This document shows positions 14,136 through 19,690 of a DNA stretch of 21,153 bases, piece by piece. Below the pieces are notes generated by a model. That model was not told the DNA's origin and ran no database searches. It saw nothing but the letters and a program-made list of their open reading frames with translations. How positions within the stretch are numbered: the stretch's first letter is position 1; each line of letters opens with the position of its first letter. Origin of the DNA: a virus. The position numbers and the translations under genes were made by a program. The stretch covers positions 1-21,153 of the IMG/VR virus record IMGVR_UViG_3300046535_001274; one strand, 5' to 3'.

Positions 14136-14509
14136 GCGATCACAGCCGAGACGCCGAGGGATCCGAGGCTGTCCGCCTTGACCCGGTACGGGCTGCGTGT
14201 GTCGTCGCTGAGGATCGACCAGGGATCCGCGGCCGTCCCGAGAGGGACGTCGGCGGCGTAGAGTGCCGCGGCGAGCGCGTCGCGGGCCGCGCTCTTTGTT
14301 GCCTCGGCGCGGGCCTCGCGTTCGTCACAGATCGCGATCGAGCCGGCGATCAGCTGCAGCCAGGCCGGCAGCTCGAGCGCGTCCGGTGAGCCGACGTAGG
14401 TAGCGCCGCCGGCCCGGTAGGTGTTGCCGTTGTCGTCGACGGTGACGGCGAGCAGAGCCGGCACGGTGACGGCGTACGTTACCGAGCCGTCAGGGTTGAT
14501 CGTGTGCAT
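14132..14509 (-). CDS. hypothetical protein
   Basis: The protein has 125 residues. I chose ATG at 14509, with AAGGA upstream in the 17-bp gap; an earlier ATG at 14587 would overlap the upstream Cys-rich gene. The N-terminal half is beta (INPDGSVTYAVTVPALLAVTVD, then NTYRAGGATYVGSP). The C-terminal half is helical and Ala-rich (CDEREARAEATKSAARDALA). No catalytic motif is seen and no family recognised. Confidence 0.65.
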   Translation of the reverse strand: MHTINPDGSVTYAVTVPALLAVTVDDNGNTYRAGGATYVGSPDALELPAWLQLIAGSIAICDEREARAEATKSAARDALAAALYAADVPLGTAADPWSILSDDTRSPYRVKADSLGSLGVSAVIA

Positions 14510-14526
14510 TGTTCGGTGAGTCCTTA

Positions 14527-14706
14527 CTAGTCGCTGCACTGGCATTCGCCAGTTTGGGTATTGATCACGCCGCCGCACGGTGTGCACGTGGCGAGCTTGT
14601 CGGGTTTGTGTGCGAGCTGCGCGGCGCCGGCGGGCCGGGTGAGCAGCTGCCGGAGCATCGCGGCCGCCTCGGCGTCGTCGACGTCGGCGAACGGATCCCG
14701 CGCCAT
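14527..14706 (-). CDS. 59-residue Cys-rich protein
   Basis: ATG at 14706 shares its A with the TAA of the upstream gene (TAATG), which sets the start. An acidic helical N-terminus (DPFADVDDAEAAAMLRQLL) precedes a C-terminal knuckle with CTPC (41-44) and CQC (55-57), separated by GGVINTQTGE. This four-cysteine layout is suited to one zinc ion. The role is unknown; it could be a small nucleic-acid or protein-binding factor. Confidence 0.65.
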   Translation of the reverse strand: MARDPFADVDDAEAAAMLRQLLTRPAGAAQLAHKPDKLATCTPCGGVINTQTGECQCSD

Positions 14707-14918
14707 TACTTGAACCCGCCGAGCAGCTGCACGGCGATAGTCACGGCGAGCAGCGTCCCGAGGAACACAGTTAGAGCGAACGGATCGTGTAGCAGAAAAT
14801 GGAGATCCGCGGCGATCGCGGCGCGGGTGCGCCGGATCTCGCGGGCCGCGGCTGCCTTGATTGTCCAGAGCGTCAGCCAGGCCGAGCGCGGCCGGCGGGC
14901 CGCTGCGTGGCGGCTCAC
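14706..14918 (-). CDS. single-pass membrane protein, 70 residues
   Basis: GTG at 14918 overlaps the upstream stop (GTGA). The N-terminal half is basic (SRHAAARRPRSAW; REIRRTRAAIAADLHF). Residues ~48-68 (LTVFLGTLLAVTIAVQLLGG) are a clear transmembrane helix at the very C-terminus, so the protein is probably tail-anchored with its basic part in the cytoplasm. No family is recognised. It is one of several small membrane proteins in this operon. Confidence 0.65.
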   Translation of the reverse strand: MSRHAAARRPRSAWLTLWTIKAAAAREIRRTRAAIAADLHFLLHDPFALTVFLGTLLAVTIAVQLLGGFK

Positions 14919-15280
14919 GCGGCAGCCCTGCGGCCGAGGCCGGCGAGCAGCCCGCCGAACTCCACAGCGGCCGGCAGAGCATCGCAGACGGTATCGGGTG
15001 ACGGATCCGGCAGCGTGGGATCGAGCCAGATCCGGACCTGCCAGCGCCCATCGGCCCGGAGACGTACGCCGGCGCGCGGGTACGTCGCGCCCGGCACGTG
15101 GAACGGCCGGATCGCGCGCCGCATTACGCGGATAGCCTCGGCCTCACTGATCGCCCCGATCTGTGCCGGCGTCGCGATCTGTTCGATCGTGAGCAGCGGT
15201 CCGGAGCGTGCCAGCTGCTCGAGCTTCGTTTTCTGCTTCATGCTGTCCTGTCTGTGGTTGCTGTTACGGTTCGCGCTCAC
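14915..15280 (-). CDS. hypothetical protein of early operon
   Basis: The protein has 121 residues from GTG 15280, which overlaps the upstream stop (GTGA) and has GAGGCGG before it; ATG 15241 (AGGAC upstream) would remove 13 residues and is also possible. After a Lys-rich start come helices (ATPAQIGAISEAEAIRVMRR) and a beta part (GVRLRADGRWQVRIWLDP), then an Ala/Gly-rich end. No catalytic motif is visible and I do not recognise the family. Confidence 0.6.
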   Translation of the reverse strand: MSANRNSNHRQDSMKQKTKLEQLARSGPLLTIEQIATPAQIGAISEAEAIRVMRRAIRPFHVPGATYPRAGVRLRADGRWQVRIWLDPTLPDPSPDTVCDALPAAVEFGGLLAGLGRRAAA

Positions 15281-15726
15281 TGTGCCGCCTCGCGCCGCTG
15301 CACGCCGAGGCTGAGCCGGTAGATCCCGAATCCGGCGAGCGCGGCGCCGGCGAGATATTCGCCGTCGATGTGGCCGGCGGCGAGCGTGAGCGCGAGGCCG
15401 GCGCCGGTGACGGCGATCTGTGCCAGGGTGTGCCGGCCGCGAGCTGCGGGCCGGCGACGCGGAACGGCGACGGGAGCCGGCGCCGCGGGTGCCGGCGTGC
15501 CGGCGATGTGGAGCCGGTAGTTCGCGACGGCCGCGCCGTCGACCAGGATCTCGAGCGAATTAGTGTCGACGTCGATCCGGCGGGCCGTGATCCAGATCGT
15601 CGCGGCGTACGCCTCGAGCTGCTTTTTCAGTTCGGCACGGTTTGCGTAGAGCACGATCGCCGTCCGCTGCAGGTGCCGGCGCCCTTTGGGCTGGATAAAG
15701 ACCTCGGCGCGCGTCTTGTCTTTCAT
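15277..15726 (-). CDS. hypothetical protein with C-terminal membrane segments
   Basis: The protein has 149 residues. ATG at 15726 overlaps the methyltransferase stop (ATGA). Residues 1-75 are a soluble alpha/beta domain (EVFIQPKGRRHLQRTAIVLY; AELKKQLEAYAATIWITAR; SLEILVDGAAVANYRLH). An Ala/Pro linker with an Arg-rich patch (VPRRRPAARGR) follows, then two hydrophobic stretches (IAVTGAGLALTLAAG; YLAGAALAGFGIYRLSLG). It is probably anchored to the membrane with the domain in the cytoplasm. The function is unknown. Confidence 0.65.
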   Translation of the reverse strand: MKDKTRAEVFIQPKGRRHLQRTAIVLYANRAELKKQLEAYAATIWITARRIDVDTNSLEILVDGAAVANYRLHIAGTPAPAAPAPVAVPRRRPAARGRHTLAQIAVTGAGLALTLAAGHIDGEYLAGAALAGFGIYRLSLGVQRREAAQ

Positions 15727-16481
15727 GCCACCCCTACCAATTCCCCGGCGTTGCGGCCGGCGTCGATCATGCGGTTTGTGTTGGCCTCGAATACGGCGCG
15801 GGCGAATCCCATCGGCGTTGCGCTGCGGAAATTCGCGCGTTCGGCGCCTGGGCTCGCGTAGTGGATCCGGTTATCGGGTGCTCCGAGTGATCCGTCTTTC
15901 GCCGGCTGCGGCATGATGAACCCGCCGCCAGTCCAGAGACACGTTTTTTTCGTGTAGTTGTCTGCCGGTTCGTAGGCTGTGTAATCGGCCGGGTGGAACG
16001 TGTGCTGCGGTTTGCCGAACGCGCTTGAAAGCACGCTTACCGGGTTTTCCACCATCCACGGCGCCCCGGAGAGCCGGCCGGCTGTGCGGCACTGCTCGGC
16101 GACCATTACGGCCTTAGCCTGGAACATCGCGTCAGCGGCGCGCTTGCTCTCGAACCAGCGGGCCCCGGATACGGCCATATCTGTGCACGGCGGGAAACCA
16201 AAGATGATAGCGATCCTGCCGGCGCGCATGACGTCGCCGATCAGGCCGAGAGCGTCCTCGATCGTGCCGGCGACGTACGCGATCCGGCCCTCTACGCGGC
16301 TCGTGCCGTGCTGCGGATCGATCAGGATCGCGTTATAGCCGGCTTCGACCCAGGGCTGCACCATGTGCCCCGTCAGATCGCACAAGCTGATAACGGTAGG
16401 CCGGGAAGGATCGAGCTTGCCCCCCAGCGAGGTAATCTCGGCCGAGCGCCGGGCCGCTACCAGCGCTTTACGTGCGCTCAC
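15723..16481 (-). CDS. C5-cytosine-type DNA methyltransferase (phage orphan)
   Basis: The protein has 252 residues. GTG at 16481 overlaps the upstream stop (GTGA). It is an AdoMet-dependent methyltransferase of the small phage Dcm-like type: motif I VISLCDLTGHMVQPWVEAG (30-48), the acidic end of strand 2 in ILIDPQHG (D55), FGFPPCTDM with the catalytic-type Cys99, and the ENP motif in PWMVENPVS (145-147). It then has QHTFHPADYTAYEP and YTKKTCLWTGGGF, which by recall mark this family. There is little room for a target-recognition domain, and no restriction enzyme is nearby. It probably modifies phage DNA against host restriction; the target base context is unknown. Confidence 0.88.
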   Translation of the reverse strand: MSARKALVAARRSAEITSLGGKLDPSRPTVISLCDLTGHMVQPWVEAGYNAILIDPQHGTSRVEGRIAYVAGTIEDALGLIGDVMRAGRIAIIFGFPPCTDMAVSGARWFESKRAADAMFQAKAVMVAEQCRTAGRLSGAPWMVENPVSVLSSAFGKPQHTFHPADYTAYEPADNYTKKTCLWTGGGFIMPQPAKDGSLGAPDNRIHYASPGAERANFRSATPMGFARAVFEANTNRMIDAGRNAGELVGVA

Positions 16482-16978
16482 AGCCGCGGGCCCGGCTTGG
16501 GAGCGGATACGGCGCCGGCTGCTGCCTCGGCGGCGTCGACGTCGGCGAGGGCCGAGCGTGCCGAGAGTGATTCCTCGAGTACCTGCTGATCGAGTGCGCG
16601 GCCGGAGCCTGCCGGGTGGTCGGCCTCGGCTGCTGCGGCGTAGGTGAGGCCGCGTTCCATACGGGCCCGGCGCTCGTGCCGCTCGAGGGACCGGCGTACG
16701 TCGTCGACGAATGCCTCATGCGCCTTGACCAGATCGGCGACGCTGATCGCCAGGTGCGGGAGCGCGGCCGGGATCTGCCCGGTTGTGTCGAACGTGCGGG
16801 CCGTTTTGACGGCCGCGGCGATCTGCTCGGCCTTGTAGATCAGGTTTTGCGCCAGCGTGTTTCGCGCGGCGACCGCGACCTGCTGCTGCGAGATCCGGGC
16901 CGGCGATGCGTTCGGATCGAGCGGCGCGTGATCCTCGGCGGCGAAATAGGCCCGGCGCGGGAGCTGAGATTCTGGCAT
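16478..16978 (-). CDS. hypothetical helical protein, first gene of the main early run
   Basis: The protein has 166 residues. I chose ATG at 16978 (AAAGGA upstream); an extension to 17128 would run through a terminator hairpin into the regulator gene. The product is helical throughout: ARISQQQVAVAARNTLAQNL, AEQIAAAVKTARTF, VADLVKAHEAFVDDVRRSLE and a long Arg/Ala-rich segment. No catalytic residues are evident. It could be an oligomeric or nucleic-acid-binding accessory protein, but I do not recognise it. It overlaps the methyltransferase gene by 4 bp. Confidence 0.7.
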   Translation of the reverse strand: MPESQLPRRAYFAAEDHAPLDPNASPARISQQQVAVAARNTLAQNLIYKAEQIAAAVKTARTFDTTGQIPAALPHLAISVADLVKAHEAFVDDVRRSLERHERRARMERGLTYAAAAEADHPAGSGRALDQQVLEESLSARSALADVDAAEAAAGAVSAPKPGPRL

Positions 16979-17039
16979 GGCTGATATCCTTTGGCTTGTT
17001 GTTTGTTGTGTTCGCCTGGCCTGCCGCCCGGCGATGGAA

Positions 17040-17071
17040 ACAGCCCGGCGCGTGCCGGGCTGTTTTCTTTT
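17040..17071 (+). terminator. hairpin between the HTH regulator and the early gene run
   Basis: A 10-bp stem (ACAGCCCGGC, loop GCGT, GCCGGGCTGT) is followed by TTTTCTTTT on the + strand, a good rightward terminator. On the minus strand the stem is followed only by TTTCC, so leftward transcription from the HTH gene may be only partly stopped here: a possible attenuator or antitermination site. Confidence 0.7.
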
Positions 17072-17073
17072 GT

Positions 17074-17319
17074 CTAGGCCGGCGCCGGCGTGGCCGGTGC
17101 GGGTATGTCGGTTTCGCCGAACAGCCACGCGACCGAGACGCCGAGCGCGTCGGCGAACAGTTCGGCCTCTACTACGGTGATCGGCGCCGTGCCGGCGAGC
17201 CGGCGCGAAACGTTCTGTTGCGTGACGCCGATTCGCTCGGCGAGCGCGGCCTGCGGGATCCGCTGCCGCGCTGCTTCTTCCTTTACGCGCTGAGCTACAG
17301 CAGCGGGTGTTTTTCTCAT
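17074..17319 (-). CDS. XRE/Cro-CI family HTH regulator, leftward (Cro-like position)
   Basis: The protein has 81 residues, with ATG at 17319. No ribosome-binding site precedes it, and the candidate -10 (TATTGT) ends 7 bp upstream, so the mRNA is probably leaderless. The HTH occupies ~22-43 (IPQAALAERIGVTQQNVSRR), followed by helices ending SVAWLFGE and a Pro/Ala tail. The recognition helix TQQNVSRR resembles TQGSFSRR of the divergent regulator at 17551, suggesting related operators. As the first leftward gene before the early run it holds the place of a Cro-type regulator, but size and position alone do not say which of the two maintains lysogeny. Confidence 0.88.
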   Translation of the reverse strand: MRKTPAAVAQRVKEEAARQRIPQAALAERIGVTQQNVSRRLAGTAPITVVEAELFADALGVSVAWLFGETDIPAPATPAPA

Positions 17320-17326
17320 AGGCGAG

Positions 17327-17356
17327 ACAATACGCGCTAATCGAGTGCGGATCGAA
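17327..17356 (-). promoter_or_regulatory. leftward early promoter with operator dyad in the spacer
   Basis: On the minus strand TTCGAT (17356-17351), an 18-bp spacer, and TATTGT (17332-17327) lie 7 bp from the ATG at 17319. The spacer carries the degenerate dyad CACTCG-N5-CGCGTA. The -10 begins at the TA that closes the right half-site, the same geometry as at 18067-18096 and 18865-18894. Confidence 0.55.
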
Positions 17357-17417
17357 TTATGTGCATAGTTTCCCGCGTGTCGCGTTTTTTCTGTACCGTG
17401 CGGTATAGCTACGCGTG

Positions 17418-17512
17418 TACTCACTTTTGGGCCCGATTAGGTACTCGATTACTTGGTTCCTACTCGCCGCAATACTCACATTTTGCATACAGGTACGGGT
17501 GTTATAACTCAC
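17418..17512 (+). repeat. TACTC half-site cluster in the divergent control region
   Basis: TACTCA at 17418 and 17473, TACTCG at 17442 and 17461, and AACTCAC at 17506 lie in the gap between the divergent regulators. They repeat in one orientation at uneven spacing. They may be regulator half-sites or a second operator type. The whole gap is A/T-richer than the window. Confidence 0.4.
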
Positions 17513-17542
17513 TGCTTGCTGTACGCGCTCGGCGTGTATACG
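17513..17542 (+). promoter_or_regulatory. rightward regulator promoter with operator dyad
   Basis: The dyad TACGCG (17522-17527), CTCGG, CGTGTA (17533-17538) is the same as at 18073 and 18871. A -10-like TATACG starts at the TA of the right half-site (17537-17542), and the ATG at 17551 would be at or next to the transcription start. The -35 is weak: TGCTTG at the matching offset, or TTGCTG at 17516. Confidence 0.5.
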
Positions 17543-17550
17543 CTCGTTTA

Positions 17551-17994
17551 ATGACGACTCCACCGGCAGCCGGCCATAACGGCGAATTTGAAACCCTGTC
17601 CCAAGCAGTCGCCCGCCGCCTAAGAGGCCGTATGGGTGAACTCCAACTCAAGGGAACTGAGGTAGCCGCGGCTATCGGCATGACTCAAGGCTCGTTTTCG
17701 CGCCGCTACACCGGCTCGGCAGCGTGGGAGCTTGACGAACTCGAACGGCTCGAATCCGCGACCGGGATCCGGATTACCTATCTACTCGGCCTCGAGGACG
17801 CGAGCGGCGAGTCGACGATCACCGGCGTTATCTCCCGCATAGAGGCCGCCGACCAGCAACAGCGGCAGCAGCCAGACAGCGGCACGCTGCCGCCGGCGCC
17901 GCCAGGGCCGCCCCAGCTGCAGTACCTAGACCCGGCCCCGATCCGCTACGAACATTCGCTCTGGCCCGGATCCCCGCGGCAGCAGATCGCCTAG
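17551..17994 (+). CDS. XRE-family HTH regulator, candidate immunity repressor
   Basis: The protein has 147 residues, with ATG at 17551. No Shine-Dalgarno is present (CGCTCGTTTA precedes it) and the -10 is 8 bp away, suggesting a leaderless mRNA, as known for lambda cI. The HTH lies at ~36-55 (EVAAAIGMTQGSFSRR), then helices (ELDELERLESATGIRITYLL). The C-terminal ~65 residues are Gln/Pro-rich with YEHSLWPGSP near the end, and show no recognisable LexA-type peptidase. It is transcribed away from the Cro-like gene, with dyads before it and before the downstream genes, and is followed by its own terminator. The repressor role is inferred from this layout. Confidence 0.85.
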   Translation: MTTPPAAGHNGEFETLSQAVARRLRGRMGELQLKGTEVAAAIGMTQGSFSRRYTGSAAWELDELERLESATGIRITYLLGLEDASGESTITGVISRIEAADQQQRQQPDSGTLPPAPPGPPQLQYLDPAPIRYEHSLWPGSPRQQIA

Positions 17995-18000
17995 CACCAC

Positions 18001-18035
18001 AACGGCCGCCAGCAGCCCGCCGGCGGCCGTTTTCG
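18001..18035 (+). terminator. terminator of the rightward regulator gene
   Basis: A perfect 10-bp stem, AACGGCCGCC (18001-18010) with GGCGGCCGTT (18022-18031), is followed by TTTCG, 7 bp after the stop codon at 17994. Confidence 0.8.
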
Positions 18036-18066
18036 TACCCGCGACGCGACACGTTTTACTCGGCTA

Positions 18067-18096
18067 TTGCATATCTACGCGCGCGGCGCGTAGAGT
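18067..18096 (+). promoter_or_regulatory. rightward promoter with full operator dyad
   Basis: TTGCAT (18067-18072), an 18-bp spacer, and TAGAGT (18091-18096). The spacer is ATC-TACGCG-CGCGG-CGCGTA, a near-perfect palindrome (TCTACGCGC GCG GCGCGTAGA). It shares the 15-bp block TTGCRTATCTACGCG with the site at 18865. It would drive the genes at 18141 and 18404. Confidence 0.65.
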
Positions 18097-18140
18097 GCGC
18101 GTTGTTAGATCAATCCAGCGAGACGAACCGAGGCCCCGAA

Positions 18141-18407
18141 ATGACCCAATCACAGCACCAGCCGGCGAGCGCCGAGGATCCGGCCGCCATGCTGGCCGTA
18201 CTCGAGGCCGAGAGCGCCGAAATCGCTAAACTCTCGGCCGAACGCGAGGCCGAGCGCGAGGCGGCCGGGATTACTCACCTTGCCGGAAACGTCGGGAACG
18301 CCGGGAATCAGCCCTACACCGGCGTATGCGGCGCCCGCGGCAGCATGACGACGATGCGCCGGCAGGCAACCTGCCCGGCGTGCCTCGCGCCGGCGGCCGC
18401 GCTGTGA
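18141..18407 (+). CDS. small protein with coiled-coil N-terminus and Cys-rich C-terminus
   Basis: The protein has 88 residues, with ATG at 18141 and GAGG 8 bp upstream. Residues 10-45 are a charged helix (MLAVLEAESAEIAKLSAERE). The C-terminal part has CGARGSMTTMRRQATCPAC: one Cys, then a C-X2-C pair, possibly a zinc site. I do not recognise a family. It is the first gene behind the dyad-controlled promoter at 18067 and overlaps the next gene (GTGA), so both may be expressed under repressor control, for example as immunity or exclusion factors; that is inference only. Confidence 0.7.
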   Translation: MTQSQHQPASAEDPAAMLAVLEAESAEIAKLSAEREAEREAAGITHLAGNVGNAGNQPYTGVCGARGSMTTMRRQATCPACLAPAAAL

Positions 18408-18592
18408 GCGCCGGCGAGCGCGGGCCGCTGCGGGCGTCTGAGAACGGCGTCACGCGTGCATCGTGGCCGTATTTCCTCGGCGCGCTGCAGTACACGATCG
18501 ACGAATCCGGCGTGATCGACGTCGAGGCATGGAACCGCTGTATCGAGACTGCCCGCGACCTCGCGGCAGAGCGTCCGTCAGACAACGTTTAG
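18404..18592 (+). CDS. 62-residue hypothetical protein
   Basis: GTG at 18404 overlaps the stop of the upstream gene (GTGA), which fixes start and coupling. The product has a compact aromatic core (ASWPYFLGALQYTIDESGVI) and a C-terminal helix (VEAWNRCIETARDLAAE). No motif is recognised. It is the second gene of the dyad-controlled rightward unit; the DUF4236 gene follows after 13 bp. Confidence 0.65.
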   Translation: MSAGERGPLRASENGVTRASWPYFLGALQYTIDESGVIDVEAWNRCIETARDLAAERPSDNV

Positions 18593-18605
18593 GGAGCTGG
18601 AAATT

Positions 18606-18812
18606 ATGGGTTGGATCTTTCGTAAGCGTGTGCAGCTTGGCAACGGTGCGGCGTTGAATGTGTCTAAGCGCGGTGTGAGCGTTTCTAAGCGTGTGGGCCC
18701 GGTGACTGTGAACAGTCGCGGCCGGGTGACGGTTCGGCTCGCTCCTGGGCTGTCCTGGCGTCTCGGCAGCGGCAGCAGCGGCCGGCGTAAGCGGCCGAAT
18801 CTGTTTGAGTAG
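18606..18812 (+). CDS. DUF4236 family small protein
   Basis: The protein has 68 residues, with ATG at 18606 and AGGGAG upstream. The first half follows the DUF4236 pattern closely: WIFRKRVQLGNGAALNVSKR, then GVSVSKRVGPVTVNSRGRVT and RLAPGLSWR, a run of basic short strands ending in GSGSSGRRKR. The family's function is not known. Codon use differs from the neighbours (many CGT, TCT, GTG and GCG codons), and there are no GGATCC, CTGCAG or CTCGAG sites within it, which suggests separate ancestry (a moron-like gene) or selection for expression. A strong terminator follows. Confidence 0.8.
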   Translation: MGWIFRKRVQLGNGAALNVSKRGVSVSKRVGPVTVNSRGRVTVRLAPGLSWRLGSGSSGRRKRPNLFE

Positions 18813-18828
18813 GGCCCCGGAACAACGG

Positions 18829-18866
18829 CAGCGGGCCGGCGTGATCAACACGCCGGCCCGCTGTTT
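18829..18866 (+). terminator. strong terminator after the DUF4236 gene
   Basis: A perfect 15-bp stem, CAGCGGGCCGGCGTG (18829-18843) and its complement (18849-18863), with a 5-nt loop ATCAA, is followed by TTT. It ends the rightward gene unit 16 bp after the stop codon. Confidence 0.85.
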
Positions 18867-18894
18867 GCGTATCTACGCGTTTCGCGTGTAGATT
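18865..18894 (+). promoter_or_regulatory. rightward promoter with operator dyad facing a noncoding segment
   Basis: TTGCGT (18865-18870), an 18-bp spacer, and TAGATT (18889-18894). The spacer holds ATC-TACGCG-TTTCG-CGTGTA. The layout is identical to 18067-18096, and it starts immediately after the terminator hairpin, yet no gene lies downstream on this strand. Confidence 0.6.
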
Positions 18895-18900
18895 CTTTTT

Positions 18901-19040
18901 GAACACGCCCGTAAAACGGCGATATCCCCCCGGCTCCAACCAGGGGGATATCTTGAAAATCATTCTTTGCGAATACAGAAAGCCTAGCAAACCGCTCCAA
19001 CGGATGCTAGGACCGTGGTAAGTGTCCAGAGCCACGTTTC
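18901..19040 (+). ncRNA. candidate small RNA with paired GCTCCAAC hairpin loops
   Basis: Downstream of the -10 at 18889 are three consecutive hairpins. The first has a GATATCCCCC stem (18921-18930 with 18943-18952). The second has CCTAGCA with TGCTAGG (18983-18989 with 19005-19011) plus an inner CCG/CGG. The third has CGTGG with CCACG (19014-19018 with 19032-19036). The first two show the same octamer GCTCCAAC in or at the edge of the loop (18933-18940 and 18994-19001). As RNA this offers CUCC, complementary to Shine-Dalgarno GGAG. The true 3' end is unclear; the next rightward terminator is at 19691. Confidence 0.4.
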
Positions 19041-19310
19041 CCGCTACGGCAGGATAAACACAAAAGACCAGGCCGCGAGAGCAGCCGATCCGGGTTAGAG
19101 CCGGTTCTATTGTCGAGTCTTGATCCAGACTGTTTCACCGGAGAGCGCGAGCCCCGGAATCGAAGTAGCGCCAGCAGTTACAGCCCCTCTAGCCGGAGAG
19201 CCAGAGATCAAGACATATGCCGCCGCTGCAGTGCCACTAACCCGCCTGCCAAGCTTGCACCCCTCAAGGTGCCCAACCGATACCGACCGTCCGACCGACG
19301 CGGTAACACA

Positions 19311-19338
19311 GCTTGCCTTGTTTCAAAGCAAGGCAAGC
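19311..19338. repeat. perfect 10-bp inverted repeat
   Basis: GCTTGCCTTG (19311-19320), loop TTTCAAAG, CAAGGCAAGC (19329-19338). No U-tract follows on either strand, so it is not a standard terminator; it may be an RNA structure or a protein-binding dyad. Confidence 0.6.
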
Positions 19339-19393
19339 CCCTGCCCTCCACCTCCCTACCTCCCTCTGCGGTGTGGGCAAAACAAGAGCAAAG

Positions 19394-19422
19394 ACAAAAG
19401 AAAACGGCTGCTAGAGCAGCCG
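19394..19422 (-). terminator. second leftward terminator after the lysis genes
   Basis: On the minus strand CGGCTGC, loop TCTA, GCAGCCG (19422-19405) is followed by TTTTCTTTTG. It backs up the stronger terminator at 19547-19587. Confidence 0.75.
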
Positions 19423-19546
19423 AGCCAGGCAGCCCGGCGGCAGGGTGAGACAAGAGCAGCCGGCGGCAGCTCGAGGCCGGCCAGAGAACGAAATGCGGTA
19501 GCGAGATTGCTCAAGTCTCACCAGCGCGCGGGAGTCTCACCAGGGC

Positions 19547-19587
19547 AAAAAAACAGCGGGCCCGGATCCATAAGGATCCGGGCCCGC
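19547..19587 (-). terminator. main leftward terminator of the lysis/late operon
   Basis: A perfect 14-bp stem (GCGGGCCCGGATCC with a 4-nt loop; arms 19556-19569 and 19574-19587). On the minus strand it is followed by TGTTTTTTT (A run at 19547-19553 on the + strand). It lies about 130 bp after the holin-like gene stop. Confidence 0.9.
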
Positions 19588-19690
19588 CAGCCTGCAGCGT
19601 TTCACACCGCTGCAAGCCACAAATAACCGGCGTGTATCCGGTCATCGGTAATCTCGAGATGCAACACTACGCGCCGGCCGCGATAGATGC

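Noticed and set aside
18685-19035. Minus-strand open frame of 116 codons
   Set aside because: Antisense to the DUF4236 gene and crosses the 15-bp terminator and the operator; product shows no fold-like pattern.
18901-19300. Possible tRNA or attP core in the noncoding region
   Set aside because: No cloverleaf, no TTCGAATC-type T-arm and no CCA-proximal tRNA fragment could be found; no integrase gene is in the window.
19120-19626. + strand open frame of 168 codons in the noncoding region
   Set aside because: No ribosome-binding site, low-complexity product, runs through three hairpins and two terminators.
19665-19690. Further TACGCG-N5-CGCGAT dyad near the holin-like gene
   Set aside because: Two mismatches in the right half-site and no matching -35; kept only as a weak look-alike.
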